A DNA stretch of 39,453 bases, taken from NCBI GenBank assembly GCA_018303655.1, contig JAGVXT010000008.1:1-39453 (forward strand), in the 5' to 3' direction. Both the position numbers and the translations under genes were made by a program. Positions 25,917 to 34,309 of this stretch are shown piece after piece. Every line of letters begins with the position of its first letter. Positions within the stretch are counted from its first letter, which is position 1. Below the pieces are notes generated by a model. The model did no database searches and was not told the origin of the DNA. It saw nothing but the letters and a program-made list of their open reading frames with translations. Source of the DNA: Candidatus Woesearchaeota archaeon. GTDB lineage: Archaea; Nanobdellota; Nanobdellia; Woesearchaeales; GW2011-AR4.

Positions 25917-27836
25917 ATGGCTAAGAAAGACAGGAAGCAATACAGCCAAACTAAAGAAAGCAATGTTCCTCAGGCTGCTGCTATGGAATCAAAAGAGCTT
26001 GAAGCTATTTCCAAGCTTCCGAATGATGTCCAGGAAAAGCTCAAGACAATTAAGACAAAGCTGGAAAAATTCCAAAAAAAAGTTCTTGAAAAATTTGACA
26101 AGTACATTGTGGGCATTGCTTTAATGCCTCCTCCAAAGCCAGAAGAATTGCAGCAATTGCAGCAGATGCAAAATCCCAAGGCTTTAGAGCAGCCAGCTCC
26201 TGAGCCAAAGCCTGAAGACAAGGACAAAATCCATGTTCTTGTTTTAGTTGATGATTCTGACAGCAAGACAATGTCAAAACTTGAATTAAAAGACAAGCTC
26301 ACTGCAATAATCAGCAGCATTGGCAATGAAATCGACCCAAACCTTACTCCTCAAACCCTTATTCTTTCAGAGCTCTGGCAGAACTGCTTTGATGCAAAAT
26401 ATGAATTGCTCCAGTTAATCGCCTTGTCAGCGCCTATACACGACACAGGAATGCTTCAAGCCATTAAAATTGCAGAAGTCCACAAGACAATGGTGCTGAA
26501 GAAATTCGAGAAATACATTGTCTCTTATGTTCTTGCAGGCTCGCTTGTCCAAGGCAAGGCAACTCAATCAAGCGACATTGATGTGTGGATTGTCATTGAC
26601 GATACAGATGTAAAGAAGATGACAAGGGCAGAGCTAAAAGACAAGCTAAGGGCAATAATAATCGGCATGGGAATTGAAGCAGGTGAACTGACTGGAATAA
26701 AAAATAAAATCAACATCCAAGTCTATATTTTGACAGATTTCTGGGATTCCTTGAAGGAAGCAAACCCCGTGATATTCACATTGCTCAGAGACGGAGTGCC
26801 ATTTTTTGACAGGGGAATTTTCATGCCATGGAAGCAGTTGCTCAAGATGGGCAAAATCAAACCAAGTGCAGAAGCAATTGACATTTTCATGGGCTCAGGC
26901 GAGCAAGTCATAAGAAGAGTGCAGCTTAAATTAAATGAGATCGGCATGGAAGATATTTACTATGCATTATTGACTCCAAGCCAGGCAGCTTTAATGCTTT
27001 ACGGCGTTGCCCCCCCCTCCCCCAAAGAAACAGGCTCATTGATGAGGGAAATTTTTGTGCGCAAGGAAAAGCTGCTTGAAGACAAGTTCATCAAAATTCT
27101 TGAAAGGATTGTTGAAACAAGAAAATCCATTGAGCATGGCGAAAAAAAAGAATTGAGCGGAAAGGAGATTGACGAATTAATGAATGATGGCGACAAGTAC
27201 CTGAAAAGAATTAAAAGATTATTCACCCAAATTGAAAAAATAAGGGAAGAAAAAGAAATGCTCAATATTTACGACACTATAACCACTGTCATAAGGGATG
27301 TCTTAAAATTGGAAGGGATTGAAAAAGCAAAAGACAGTGAAATACTCCATTTTGTTGAGGACAAGCTTGTTTCAGAAGGTAAGATGCCGGCAAAGTTCCT
27401 AAGAACTATCCAGGAGCTAATGAAGGCAAAGAAGGATTATGATGAGAAAAAGCTGTCAAAAGTTGAGATAGAAAAAGTGCATCAGGATGCAGGCGCATTG
27501 ATAAAGTTCCTTGTTGAGCACATGCAGAGAAAAAGGGGAAGGGAGCTTGAAAGGTTGAAAATAAGGGTAAAGCACGGCAATAAGTTTGGTGAAATAATTT
27601 TGCTTGGAGATGAGGCATACATAATCCACGACATAGATAATGGGGAAAAAGAGCTAAGCAAAGCAAAAATTAATTCTGATGGAAGCTTGGCTGTAATTGA
27701 AAAAAGCTCTTTGGAAGAGATGGAGAAAGCTCTTGCAAAAATAGAAACTCCGCAAAAAACATCAATCAAAGAGCCAATATTTGAAGATTTAAAAAGAGTT
27801 TTCGGAAAAGACGTCGAGATTCTGATGAATTATTGA
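25917..27836 (+). CDS. Protein with degenerate plus intact nucleotidyltransferase halves, 639 aa
   Basis: Pol-beta-superfamily nucleotidyltransferase-like protein, substrate unknown. The second copy (about 195-300) has the signature GSLVQGKATQSSDIDVWIV: Gly208-Ser209 and Asp220/Asp222 as the metal-binding pair. The usual third carboxylate strand reads NIQVYIL, so catalysis is uncertain. The first copy (about 55-180) matches it segment by segment (KFDKYIVGIAL against KFEKYIVSYVL; LKDKLTAIISSIG against LKDKLRAIIIGMG), but the GS loop is replaced by a Pro/Gln-rich insert and the DxD is lost. A long helical region (about 340-560) and a small C-terminal domain follow. Related proteins recur in DPANN genomes (recalled). 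Confidence 0.8.
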   Translation: MAKKDRKQYSQTKESNVPQAAAMESKELEAISKLPNDVQEKLKTIKTKLEKFQKKVLEKFDKYIVGIALMPPPKPEELQQLQQMQNPKALEQPAPEPKPEDKDKIHVLVLVDDSDSKTMSKLELKDKLTAIISSIGNEIDPNLTPQTLILSELWQNCFDAKYELLQLIALSAPIHDTGMLQAIKIAEVHKTMVLKKFEKYIVSYVLAGSLVQGKATQSSDIDVWIVIDDTDVKKMTRAELKDKLRAIIIGMGIEAGELTGIKNKINIQVYILTDFWDSLKEANPVIFTLLRDGVPFFDRGIFMPWKQLLKMGKIKPSAEAIDIFMGSGEQVIRRVQLKLNEIGMEDIYYALLTPSQAALMLYGVAPPSPKETGSLMREIFVRKEKLLEDKFIKILERIVETRKSIEHGEKKELSGKEIDELMNDGDKYLKRIKRLFTQIEKIREEKEMLNIYDTITTVIRDVLKLEGIEKAKDSEILHFVEDKLVSEGKMPAKFLRTIQELMKAKKDYDEKKLSKVEIEKVHQDAGALIKFLVEHMQRKRGRELERLKIRVKHGNKFGEIILLGDEAYIIHDIDNGEKELSKAKINSDGSLAVIEKSSLEEMEKALAKIETPQKTSIKEPIFEDLKRVFGKDVEILMNY

Positions 27837-27882
27837 AAGAATTCTGAAGTATATTTTCAAAAATATAATTTATTTCGAAACA

Positions 27883-27892
27883 TTAATATACA
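27883..27892 (+). promoter_or_regulatory. Promoter of the CBS protein
   Basis: CGAAA BRE-like element followed by TTAATATACA, centred about 26 bases before ATG 27913; predicts a leaderless mRNA. Confidence 0.5.
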
Positions 27893-27912
27893 TCAAAAAC
27901 TATTCTTTTTTT

Positions 27913-28461
27913 ATGAAAACAGGCTACAAAGTTTATGACTGCATGACTACAAAGCCAGTTTCTGTTTCTTCGGACGCTACTTTGGAGCAATGCGCAAAGG
28001 CAATGGCCAAAAATCATGTAGGCGCATTAGTTGTTAAAGACAATCATCTGTCAAAAGGGCTTATAACAGAACAGGACATTGTAAGAAAAGCGCTTGCAAA
28101 AGGAATCAACCCATTGGCTAAAAAGGTTAGGGATTTCATGGAAAAAAAACTTCTTACAATCAGCCCAAATGACGACATCTACGAAGCGCTGATAAAAATG
28201 CGCGATTCAAATATAAGGCATTTGCCTGTTGTTAACAAGGGCAAGATGGTGGGATTGCTGACATTAAAAGATGTTCTAAAGATAGAGCCTTCATTGTTTG
28301 AGCTTCTGGTTGAAAAATTTGAGCTAAGGGAAGAGAAAAGAAAGCCAGTAGACAGGATAATTGAAAGAGAAGCAATCTGCCAGGGCTGCGGCGCTTATGT
28401 TGAAGATGTAAAGAAAGTCAAGGGCTCTTTATTGTGTGAAAGATGCGCTGCTGAGGCTTAA
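27913..28461 (+). CDS. CBS-pair protein with C-terminal zinc ribbon, 182 aa
   Basis: Probable ligand-sensing regulator. Two CBS motifs (about 5-60: MTTKPVSVSSDATLEQCAKAMAKN; about 70-125: LLTISPNDDIYEALIKMRDSNIRHLPVV) normally bind adenine nucleotides. The C-terminus holds Cys156, Cys159, Cys175 and Cys178 as a zinc ribbon. This CBS plus zinc-ribbon architecture is common in archaea. It lies upstream of the pyr genes but is separated by T-rich runs and its own promoter, so direct co-regulation is not shown. Confidence 0.88.
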   Translation: MKTGYKVYDCMTTKPVSVSSDATLEQCAKAMAKNHVGALVVKDNHLSKGLITEQDIVRKALAKGINPLAKKVRDFMEKKLLTISPNDDIYEALIKMRDSNIRHLPVVNKGKMVGLLTLKDVLKIEPSLFELLVEKFELREEKRKPVDRIIEREAICQGCGAYVEDVKKVKGSLLCERCAAEA

Positions 28462-28490
28462 AAACCATAATCTTTATATACAAAAACCCA

Positions 28491-28541
28491 TTCTTTTTCA
28501 CTACCTATGGGGTATTCTTTTTTCTAAAAACCGGCTTTTTG
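28491..28541 (+). terminator. T-run terminator after the CBS gene
   Basis: TTCTTTTTC, TTCTTTTTTCT and GCTTTTTG runs follow the stop within 80 bases. A second TATA-like sequence (TCTTTATATAC, about 28470) also lies here. Confidence 0.45.
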
Positions 28542-28569
28542 ACCATTTTCCTATACTGAAATCATAATA

Positions 28570-28577
28570 TTTATATA
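28570..28577 (+). promoter_or_regulatory. TATA box of the pyrimidine operon
   Basis: TTTATATA centred about 31 bases before ATG 28605, giving a nearly leaderless pyrB mRNA and excluding the upstream GTG at 28587 as the start. Confidence 0.6.
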
Positions 28578-28604
28578 CTACAAACTGTGCCTAAATTTTT
28601 TGAT

Positions 28605-29522
28605 ATGGACTTAAAAAATCGGGACATTATCTCAATCAACGATTTCTCAAAGGAAGAGCTTTTGCACATTCTCAAAGTTGTTAAACAAGTTGAAAGCAAT
28701 CCAAAAAACAATCTTTTGAAAGGAAAAATTCTTGCTGCGCTGTTCTTCGAGCCTTCAACAAGGACTCGCTTAAGCTTTATCTCATCAATGGAGCAGCTTT
28801 CTGGAACTATAATCGGATTTTCAACAGCAAATGTAACTTCAATACAAAAAGGCGAGTCTTTATGGGACACCATAAAGATGACAGGGCAATATGCTGATGT
28901 CATTGTGATAAGGCATCCTCTGGAAGGCTCTGCAAGGCTTGCTGCAGAAGCAGCCTCAATTCCTGTCATAAACGGAGGTGATGGAAGCAACCAGCATCCT
29001 ACTCAAACAATGCTTGACTTGTACACAATCCAAAAAACAAAAGGCAGGCTTGAAAATCTGCACATTGGATTTGTCGGCGACTTAAAATACGGAAGGACAG
29101 TCCATTCGCTTGTAATCGCATTGGCCAATTTCAACCCAACATTCTATTTCATAGCGCCTGATGACTTGCAGATGCCTGAAAGCTACCTTGACGAATTGTT
29201 CCAGAAAAAGGTGAAATACCACAAAACATCAGATTTGACAAGATTCAGCAAGGAGCTTGACGTGCTTTATGTGACAAGAATACAGAAGGAAAGGTTTCCG
29301 GACCCATTAGAGTATGAAAAATTCAAAGGCATTTACAGGATTGATGGGGCATTTTTACAACATGTCAAAAAAGACCTGAAAATAATGCACCCGCTGCCAA
29401 GGATAGATGAAATCGACAAAAGTATTGATAATACAGAGCATGCAGCATACTTCGGGCAGGCAGCAAACGGAATTCCGGTAAGAAAAGCATTGCTTGCTTT
29501 GGTTTTGGGAAAAATAAAGTAA
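28605..29522 (+). CDS. pyrB: Aspartate carbamoyltransferase, catalytic chain
   Basis: Condenses carbamoyl phosphate with aspartate to N-carbamoylaspartate, the first committed step of pyrimidine synthesis. Carbamoyl-phosphate loop FFEPSTRTRLSF, then GDGSNQHPTQTMLDLYTI, GDLKYGRTVHSL and the aspartate-side MHPLPRIDEI are all intact. 305 aa, a normal catalytic-chain length. The start was chosen from the TATA spacing: the GTG at 28587 is only 13 bases after the TATA centre. First gene of the cluster, one base ahead of pyrI; the two products should form the classical catalytic-regulatory holoenzyme. Confidence 0.96.
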   Translation: MDLKNRDIISINDFSKEELLHILKVVKQVESNPKNNLLKGKILAALFFEPSTRTRLSFISSMEQLSGTIIGFSTANVTSIQKGESLWDTIKMTGQYADVIVIRHPLEGSARLAAEAASIPVINGGDGSNQHPTQTMLDLYTIQKTKGRLENLHIGFVGDLKYGRTVHSLVIALANFNPTFYFIAPDDLQMPESYLDELFQKKVKYHKTSDLTRFSKELDVLYVTRIQKERFPDPLEYEKFKGIYRIDGAFLQHVKKDLKIMHPLPRIDEIDKSIDNTEHAAYFGQAANGIPVRKALLALVLGKIK

Positions 29523-29523
29523 A

Positions 29524-30069
29524 ATGGCAAAGAAAAAAGCAAAAAATAAAACGCATATAAAAAGAAAAGAAAGGATTAAGCCCAAGAAAGTAATTCCAAA
29601 TGCACCTAAAGAAGAAACTAAAAGGGAGCTTAAGATAAGCGCAATAGAGGAAGGGACAGTCATCGACCACATTCCAACAGATGCAGCTTTCAAGATTGTT
29701 GAAATCCTTGACTTGGAAAACCAGAAGGGGATTGTTTCAATAGCAACCAATCTTCAAAGCAAAAGCATAGGGAAAAAGGGAATCATAAAAGTCGGAGGAA
29801 AAAGCCTGACGCAAGACGAAGTAAACAAAATAGCGATTGTTGCGCCTGATGCGACTGTAAACATAATAAAAAATTATTATGTAAAGGAAAAGATAAAAGT
29901 CAAAACCCCTGAAATCATTGACAATGTTGTGAAATGCTCCAATCCTGTCTGCATAACCAACAATGAGCAGGTTCCTACAAAGTTTTATGTTGCAAAAAAG
30001 GATCCGTTGAAGATTAAGTGCCACTATTGCGAAAGAAGCATGGGAAAAGATGATATTGAGATAATATGA
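29524..30069 (+). CDS. pyrI: Aspartate carbamoyltransferase, regulatory chain
   Basis: Allosteric subunit that binds nucleotides (CTP/ATP in known enzymes) and docks on the catalytic trimer through a zinc domain. The nucleotide domain starts near residue 35 (RELKISAIEEGTVIDHI). Zinc ligands Cys138, Cys143, Cys166 and Cys169 fit the C-x4-C-xn-C-x2-C pattern. About 34 extra residues, nearly all Lys/Arg or polar, precede the normal start, making it longer (181 aa) than the usual roughly 150. An ATG within the extension was not found, so the extension seems real. One base after pyrB. Confidence 0.95.
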   Translation: MAKKKAKNKTHIKRKERIKPKKVIPNAPKEETKRELKISAIEEGTVIDHIPTDAAFKIVEILDLENQKGIVSIATNLQSKSIGKKGIIKVGGKSLTQDEVNKIAIVAPDATVNIIKNYYVKEKIKVKTPEIIDNVVKCSNPVCITNNEQVPTKFYVAKKDPLKIKCHYCERSMGKDDIEII

Positions 30070-30073
30070 TAAG

Positions 30074-30976
30074 ATGCTACAAACAAAGCTGTGCAGCATA
30101 AGCCTAAAAAACCCCACTATTCTTGCTTCAGGAATTCTTGGCGTTACCAAAGAAAGCGTTAACCGAATCGGAAAATCCGGGGCTGGAGCTGTTACTTTAA
30201 AATCACTCTGCCACGAGGAAAGGCAGGGAAACGCAAATCCGACGATGTTCGGCTGCGATGATGTTTTCTTCAACGCAGTCGGCCTGCCGGGCCAGGGAAT
30301 CGACTCTGCATTAAAAGAGTTCGGAAGGCTTGACAATTTAAGCGTTCCGGTAATTGGCAGCATTTATGGCTACAGAGTCGAGCAGTTTGGCGAAGTGGCA
30401 AAGAAAATGGCTTCTTTAAAGCCAGCCATGATTGAAGTTGATATTTCGTGCCCGCACATGGACTACGGCAAGCCGTACTATGCGGACCCTGAATTGACAG
30501 CAAAAGTGACAAAAGAAGTGAAAAATAATTCTGGCAAAATTCCCATAAGTGTGAAGCTGAGCCCAAATGTTCATGACATTAAAGAGATTGCCCATGCTGC
30601 TGAAAAAGCAGGAGCAAATGCGATAACGGCAATCAACACTGCTTCTGGAATGGTAATCGACATAGAAGCAAGAAAGCCGATATTGGCAAACAGGATTGGC
30701 GGCATTTCAGGTCCCGCATTAAAGCCAATTGCTGTGCGCTGCGTCTATGAGGTTTATGAAACTGTGAAAATACCGATCATAGGCACTGGCGGAGTAACTT
30801 ACGGCAAAGATGCAATAGAGATGGTAATGGCCGGCGCAACTGCTATCGGGATAGGAACTGGAATTTATTACAGGGGAATTGGCGTTTTCAAAAAAGTTTG
30901 CGATGAAATGGAAATTTGGATGAAGAAAAACAAAATCAAAAATTTAAATGAAATAAGGGGGGTTGCGCATAAATGA
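30074..30976 (+). CDS. pyrD: Dihydroorotate dehydrogenase, catalytic subunit (class 1B)
   Basis: FMN enzyme oxidising dihydroorotate to orotate. TIM barrel with LKNPTILASGILG at the start, catalytic-loop Cys in DISCPHMDYG (about 126), the KLSPN strand, and the FMN phosphate motifs IIGTGGV and AGATAIGIGTG near the end. 300 aa. Class 1B is assigned because pyrK is nearby; in that class electrons pass to NAD+ through PyrK. Four bases after pyrI; overlaps the next gene by 4 bases (ATGA). Confidence 0.94.
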   Translation: MLQTKLCSISLKNPTILASGILGVTKESVNRIGKSGAGAVTLKSLCHEERQGNANPTMFGCDDVFFNAVGLPGQGIDSALKEFGRLDNLSVPVIGSIYGYRVEQFGEVAKKMASLKPAMIEVDISCPHMDYGKPYYADPELTAKVTKEVKNNSGKIPISVKLSPNVHDIKEIAHAAEKAGANAITAINTASGMVIDIEARKPILANRIGGISGPALKPIAVRCVYEVYETVKIPIIGTGGVTYGKDAIEMVMAGATAIGIGTGIYYRGIGVFKKVCDEMEIWMKKNKIKNLNEIRGVAHK

Positions 30977-31581
30977 AAAAATCCGAAATTGTTAGGAAAA
31001 GCTACACAAAGATTGCCAAAAAATATGCAAACCAGCGTAATTTATACCCCAATAAGGAATTATTGATGAAATTCAAGAGATATATGCAAAAAGGTTCTAA
31101 GGTTCTTGACTTGGGATGCGGTGCAGGAGTTCCAATAAGCAAATTTCTGGTCAGCAATGGATATAACGTTACAGGAATTGATTTTGCTGATGGAATGCTA
31201 AAGCTTGCAAAAAGAAATGTTCCTCGGGCAAAATTTATAAAAATGGATATGACCAAAATGAATTTCAAACCTAATTCCTTTGATGGTGCTGTTTCTTTTT
31301 ATGCAATCATCCATGTGTCAAGAAAAAAACATTCCAGGATTTACAAAAGCCTGCATAGAATTTTAATAAATAATGCAATCATTTTGGTGAATGCTGGAGG
31401 TAACAAAGAATGGGAAGAGATTGCTGAAGATTACATAGGAGTTCCAATGTTCTGGAGTTTTTATTCTCCAAAAAGAACACTCGGCATTATAAAAAATGCT
31501 GGTTTCGAGATAATTTGGAATAAAATTTTAAAGTTAGGAGGAGAAACCCAATTTTGGGTAATGGCAAGAAATCAAAAATGA
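30973..31581 (+). CDS. Class I SAM-dependent methyltransferase, 202 aa
   Basis: Rossmann-fold methyltransferase: motif I VLDLGCGAGVPISKFL (about 44-59), acidic end of strand 2 in VTGIDFADGML, motif II-like region KMDMTKMNFKPNSFDGAVSFYAIIHV, as in UbiE/methyltransferase-11 proteins. Substrate unknown. It overlaps pyrD and pyrK by 4 bases each, so it is translated inside the operon between the two subunits of one enzyme. Whether it acts in pyrimidine metabolism cannot be told from sequence. Confidence 0.88.
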   Translation: MKKSEIVRKSYTKIAKKYANQRNLYPNKELLMKFKRYMQKGSKVLDLGCGAGVPISKFLVSNGYNVTGIDFADGMLKLAKRNVPRAKFIKMDMTKMNFKPNSFDGAVSFYAIIHVSRKKHSRIYKSLHRILINNAIILVNAGGNKEWEEIAEDYIGVPMFWSFYSPKRTLGIIKNAGFEIIWNKILKLGGETQFWVMARNQK

Positions 31582-32390
31582 CACATCACGAAACCTGCAG
31601 GACCGACATACCCAAAATGCTGGAAATCCGCAGGGTTGTCCAGGAAGGCAAAGGCCAGAAATCTTTCTTCTTCAATCATTCCATAGGTTGCAAGCCTGGT
31701 CAGTTTGTCATGGTTTGGCTTCCTGGTGTTGATGAAAAGCCAATGGCAGTTTCTTATTGCAACAAAAAAGAGTTTGCTTTCACTTCACAGTCAATCGGAA
31801 AATTCACTAATGAGCTTGACAAGCTTAAAAAAGGCGGCAAAATTGGCATCAGGGGCCCTTATGGAAATTCATTTTCTCTGAAAAGCAATGCTTGCATAGT
31901 TGCAGGAGGGGTTGGCTTGTCTTCTATGTCAACCCTGATTGACAAGCTGAAAAATCCGCTGATAATATATGGCGCAAGAAGCAGGCAGCATTTGATTTAC
32001 CTAAAAAGATACAAAAACAAGAACATGATTGTGGCAACAGATGACGGCTCTTTTGGAAGAAAAGGCTTTACAACAGATGTTTTAGCGGAATTATTAAAAA
32101 ATAAAAAAAACAAAATAAAAATTGTCTACACCTGCGGGCCTGAAATAATGATGAAAAAAGTTTTTGAAATCTGCAATAAGCATAAAATCCAATGTGAAAC
32201 CTCTTTGGAAAGGTACATGGCCTGCGGCTTCGGAATATGCGGCAAGTGCATGATAAACGACAAAATATGCTGTGTTGACGGCCCAATATTTAATTCACAG
32301 CAATTAAGCAAAATGCCGGAATTCGGAAATTTCGCAAGGCTGAAAAGCGGAAAAAAAGTAACGATAAAGGAATACCATTCGGTGCATTAA
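31578..32390 (+). CDS. pyrK: Dihydroorotate dehydrogenase electron-transfer subunit
   Basis: FAD/[2Fe-2S] partner of class 1B PyrD. FAD-binding beta barrel with GQFVMVWLPGVDEKPMAVSY, where KPMAVSY replaces the usual RP(F/L)S-type motif; NAD domain with IVAGGVGLSSM; iron-sulfur ligands C216-x4-C221-x2-C224 and then C231/C232, a shorter final spacing than I recall for PyrK. The start was set at ATG 31578, which overlaps the methyltransferase stop (ATGA) and gives 270 aa. One base before pyrC. Confidence 0.92.
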   Translation: MTHHETCRTDIPKMLEIRRVVQEGKGQKSFFFNHSIGCKPGQFVMVWLPGVDEKPMAVSYCNKKEFAFTSQSIGKFTNELDKLKKGGKIGIRGPYGNSFSLKSNACIVAGGVGLSSMSTLIDKLKNPLIIYGARSRQHLIYLKRYKNKNMIVATDDGSFGRKGFTTDVLAELLKNKKNKIKIVYTCGPEIMMKKVFEICNKHKIQCETSLERYMACGFGICGKCMINDKICCVDGPIFNSQQLSKMPEFGNFARLKSGKKVTIKEYHSVH

Positions 32391-32391
32391 A

Positions 32392-33597
32392 ATGCCGCTC
32401 TTAATCAAAAACTGCAGGATCTTGGCAAAAGACAGGATATTTGTAAAAAATATTCTGATAAAAAACGGCAAAATTGCAAAGATAACAAACAAGGAGCCAA
32501 AATCAGACAAGATAATTGATGCAAAAAGCAATTTTGCATTGCCTGGACTGATAGACTGCCATGTTCATTTCAGGGAGCCGGGCTTGACCCACAAAGAAGA
32601 CTTTCTGACAGGCTCAATGGCTGCTGCAAAAGGCGGCATTACAACAATACTTGACATGCCAAATACAATTCCGCCAACAACAACACTTGATGCGCTTGAA
32701 GAAAAAAGAAAATTTGCGGCAAAAAGCATCGTTAACTATGGGTTCAACTTTGGCTCCACAACTGAAAACATTGCCGATATTAAAAAAGCGAAAAATATCG
32801 CAGCTGTAAAATTGTATATGAGCTACACAACAGGCGATCTGATAATCCGAGATTTTGAGGCAATAAGTGACATTTTTAAGGCGTCAAGAACCACAATAGT
32901 GCACGCGGAAAATGATTTTGTCAAGGATGCGGTTGAAATTTTAATCAAAAATAAAATCAGGAATCATGTCCATTTTGCGCATGTAAGTTCTGAAAAAGAA
33001 TTGCAGTATGCAAAATCCAATAAAATAAAAAAACAAATCAGTGTGGAAGTCACCCCCCATCACCTGTTCATGGACAGCAAAGATTTGCAATCGCTTGGAG
33101 CCTTTGCAGAGATGAAGCCAGGACTGAAAACAGAGCATGACCAGAAAGCTTTGTGGGACGGAATTGCAAATGGAAATGTTGACACAATTGCTTCAGACCA
33201 TGCTCCCCATCTGAAAGAGGAAAAGGAAAAAGCCAATTATCCTTTCGGAGTGCCAGGGGTCGAGACAATGCTGCCGCTGTTGCTTGATGCTTTTAACAAT
33301 CATAAGCTATCATTGTCCCAGATTCAAAGGCTTTGCTGCGAAAATCCTGCGAAAATATTCAAAATTAAAAACAAGGGATTGATAAAAGAAGGCTATGATG
33401 CTGACTTGGTAATTGCTGACCTGGACAGGAGGCAGGCTGTGAGAAATGAGGACTTATTGACAAAATGCAAATGGAGTCCTTTTGAAGGGAAAATATTAAA
33501 AGGATGGCCTGTGACAACAATTGTAAATGGAAATGTTATTTATGACAATGGGAAAATTTTTGACGTGAAAGCCAAAGAGGTCCAATATGCAAGATAA
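32392..33597 (+). CDS. pyrC: Dihydroorotase
   Basis: Zinc amidohydrolase that cyclises carbamoylaspartate to dihydroorotate. Metal motif DCHVHFREPG (about 55-64), substrate strand DMPNTIPPT, probable carboxylated Lys in AAVKLYM (about 142), His ligands in IVHAEND and HFAHVSSEKEL, and catalytic Asp in ASDHAPH (about 266-272). 401 aa, usual for the class I family. It overlaps pyrE by 11 bases. Confidence 0.95.
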   Translation: MPLLIKNCRILAKDRIFVKNILIKNGKIAKITNKEPKSDKIIDAKSNFALPGLIDCHVHFREPGLTHKEDFLTGSMAAAKGGITTILDMPNTIPPTTTLDALEEKRKFAAKSIVNYGFNFGSTTENIADIKKAKNIAAVKLYMSYTTGDLIIRDFEAISDIFKASRTTIVHAENDFVKDAVEILIKNKIRNHVHFAHVSSEKELQYAKSNKIKKQISVEVTPHHLFMDSKDLQSLGAFAEMKPGLKTEHDQKALWDGIANGNVDTIASDHAPHLKEEKEKANYPFGVPGVETMLPLLLDAFNNHKLSLSQIQRLCCENPAKIFKIKNKGLIKEGYDADLVIADLDRRQAVRNEDLLTKCKWSPFEGKILKGWPVTTIVNGNVIYDNGKIFDVKAKEVQYAR

Positions 33598-34213
33598 AAT
33601 TTCAGAAATACTGCTAAAGCTTGATGCAGTAATGATAAGAACAAAACCACCTTTCAGATGGGTTTCAGGTATCTTAGCTCCAATTTATGCTGACCATAGA
33701 CTCTTAATGAGCTACCCAAAGGAAAGGGATTTTATTGTGAATTCTTTTTTGAGATTAATCAGAAAAAACAAAGTTAAGTTTGATGGCTTTGCGGCAACAG
33801 CAACTGCAGGCATTCCGTGGGCTGCATGGCTCAGCCAGAAGCTGAAAAAACCAATGGTTTATGTCAGGAGCGAAACCAAAGACCATGGCAGGGAAAATCT
33901 TGTTGAGGGCAAAATAGAAGAAAACAAATCTTATATTGTTGTTGAGGATTTGGTAAGCACCGGAAGCAGCTCCCTTAATACCATCAATGCCGTCAGAAAA
34001 AAAGGAGGCAATGTTGAATATTGCATTTCCATCTTTACATACGAATTGGAAAAATCAAAACAAAATTTTGAAGGCACAAATGTTAAACTAATCACATTGA
34101 CAGACTTTACAAGCTTTGTAAAAACCGCATTGAAGAAAAAATACATATCAAAAGAGCAGCTTGCCCATATAATGGACTGGAAAAAGCATCCTGAAGGATG
34201 GGTTGCAGTTTGA
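33587..34213 (+). CDS. pyrE: Orotate phosphoribosyltransferase
   Basis: Transfers ribose phosphate from PRPP to orotate, giving OMP. The PRPP-binding motif VVEDLVSTGSSSLNTI is at about 117-132, the catalytic-loop Lys/Arg-rich stretch YVRSETKDHG at about 91-100, and the substrate end ATATAGIPWAAWL at about 66-78. 208 aa is typical. The start overlaps the pyrC end, indicating coupling. A 96-base A-rich spacer separates it from pyrF. Confidence 0.94.
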   Translation: MQDKISEILLKLDAVMIRTKPPFRWVSGILAPIYADHRLLMSYPKERDFIVNSFLRLIRKNKVKFDGFAATATAGIPWAAWLSQKLKKPMVYVRSETKDHGRENLVEGKIEENKSYIVVEDLVSTGSSSLNTINAVRKKGGNVEYCISIFTYELEKSKQNFEGTNVKLITLTDFTSFVKTALKKKYISKEQLAHIMDWKKHPEGWVAV

Positions 34214-34309
34214 AAATTTGAAATCAATAAATTAAATAAAAATCCAATAACAAAAATTTAAAAAACCAATAAAATAAAAATTAAAAATAAAATAAACTGA
34301 TTGATAAAA

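Noticed and set aside
28587-28604. GTG start for pyrB giving six extra residues
   Set aside because: It lies only 13 bases after the TATA centre, before the expected transcription start.
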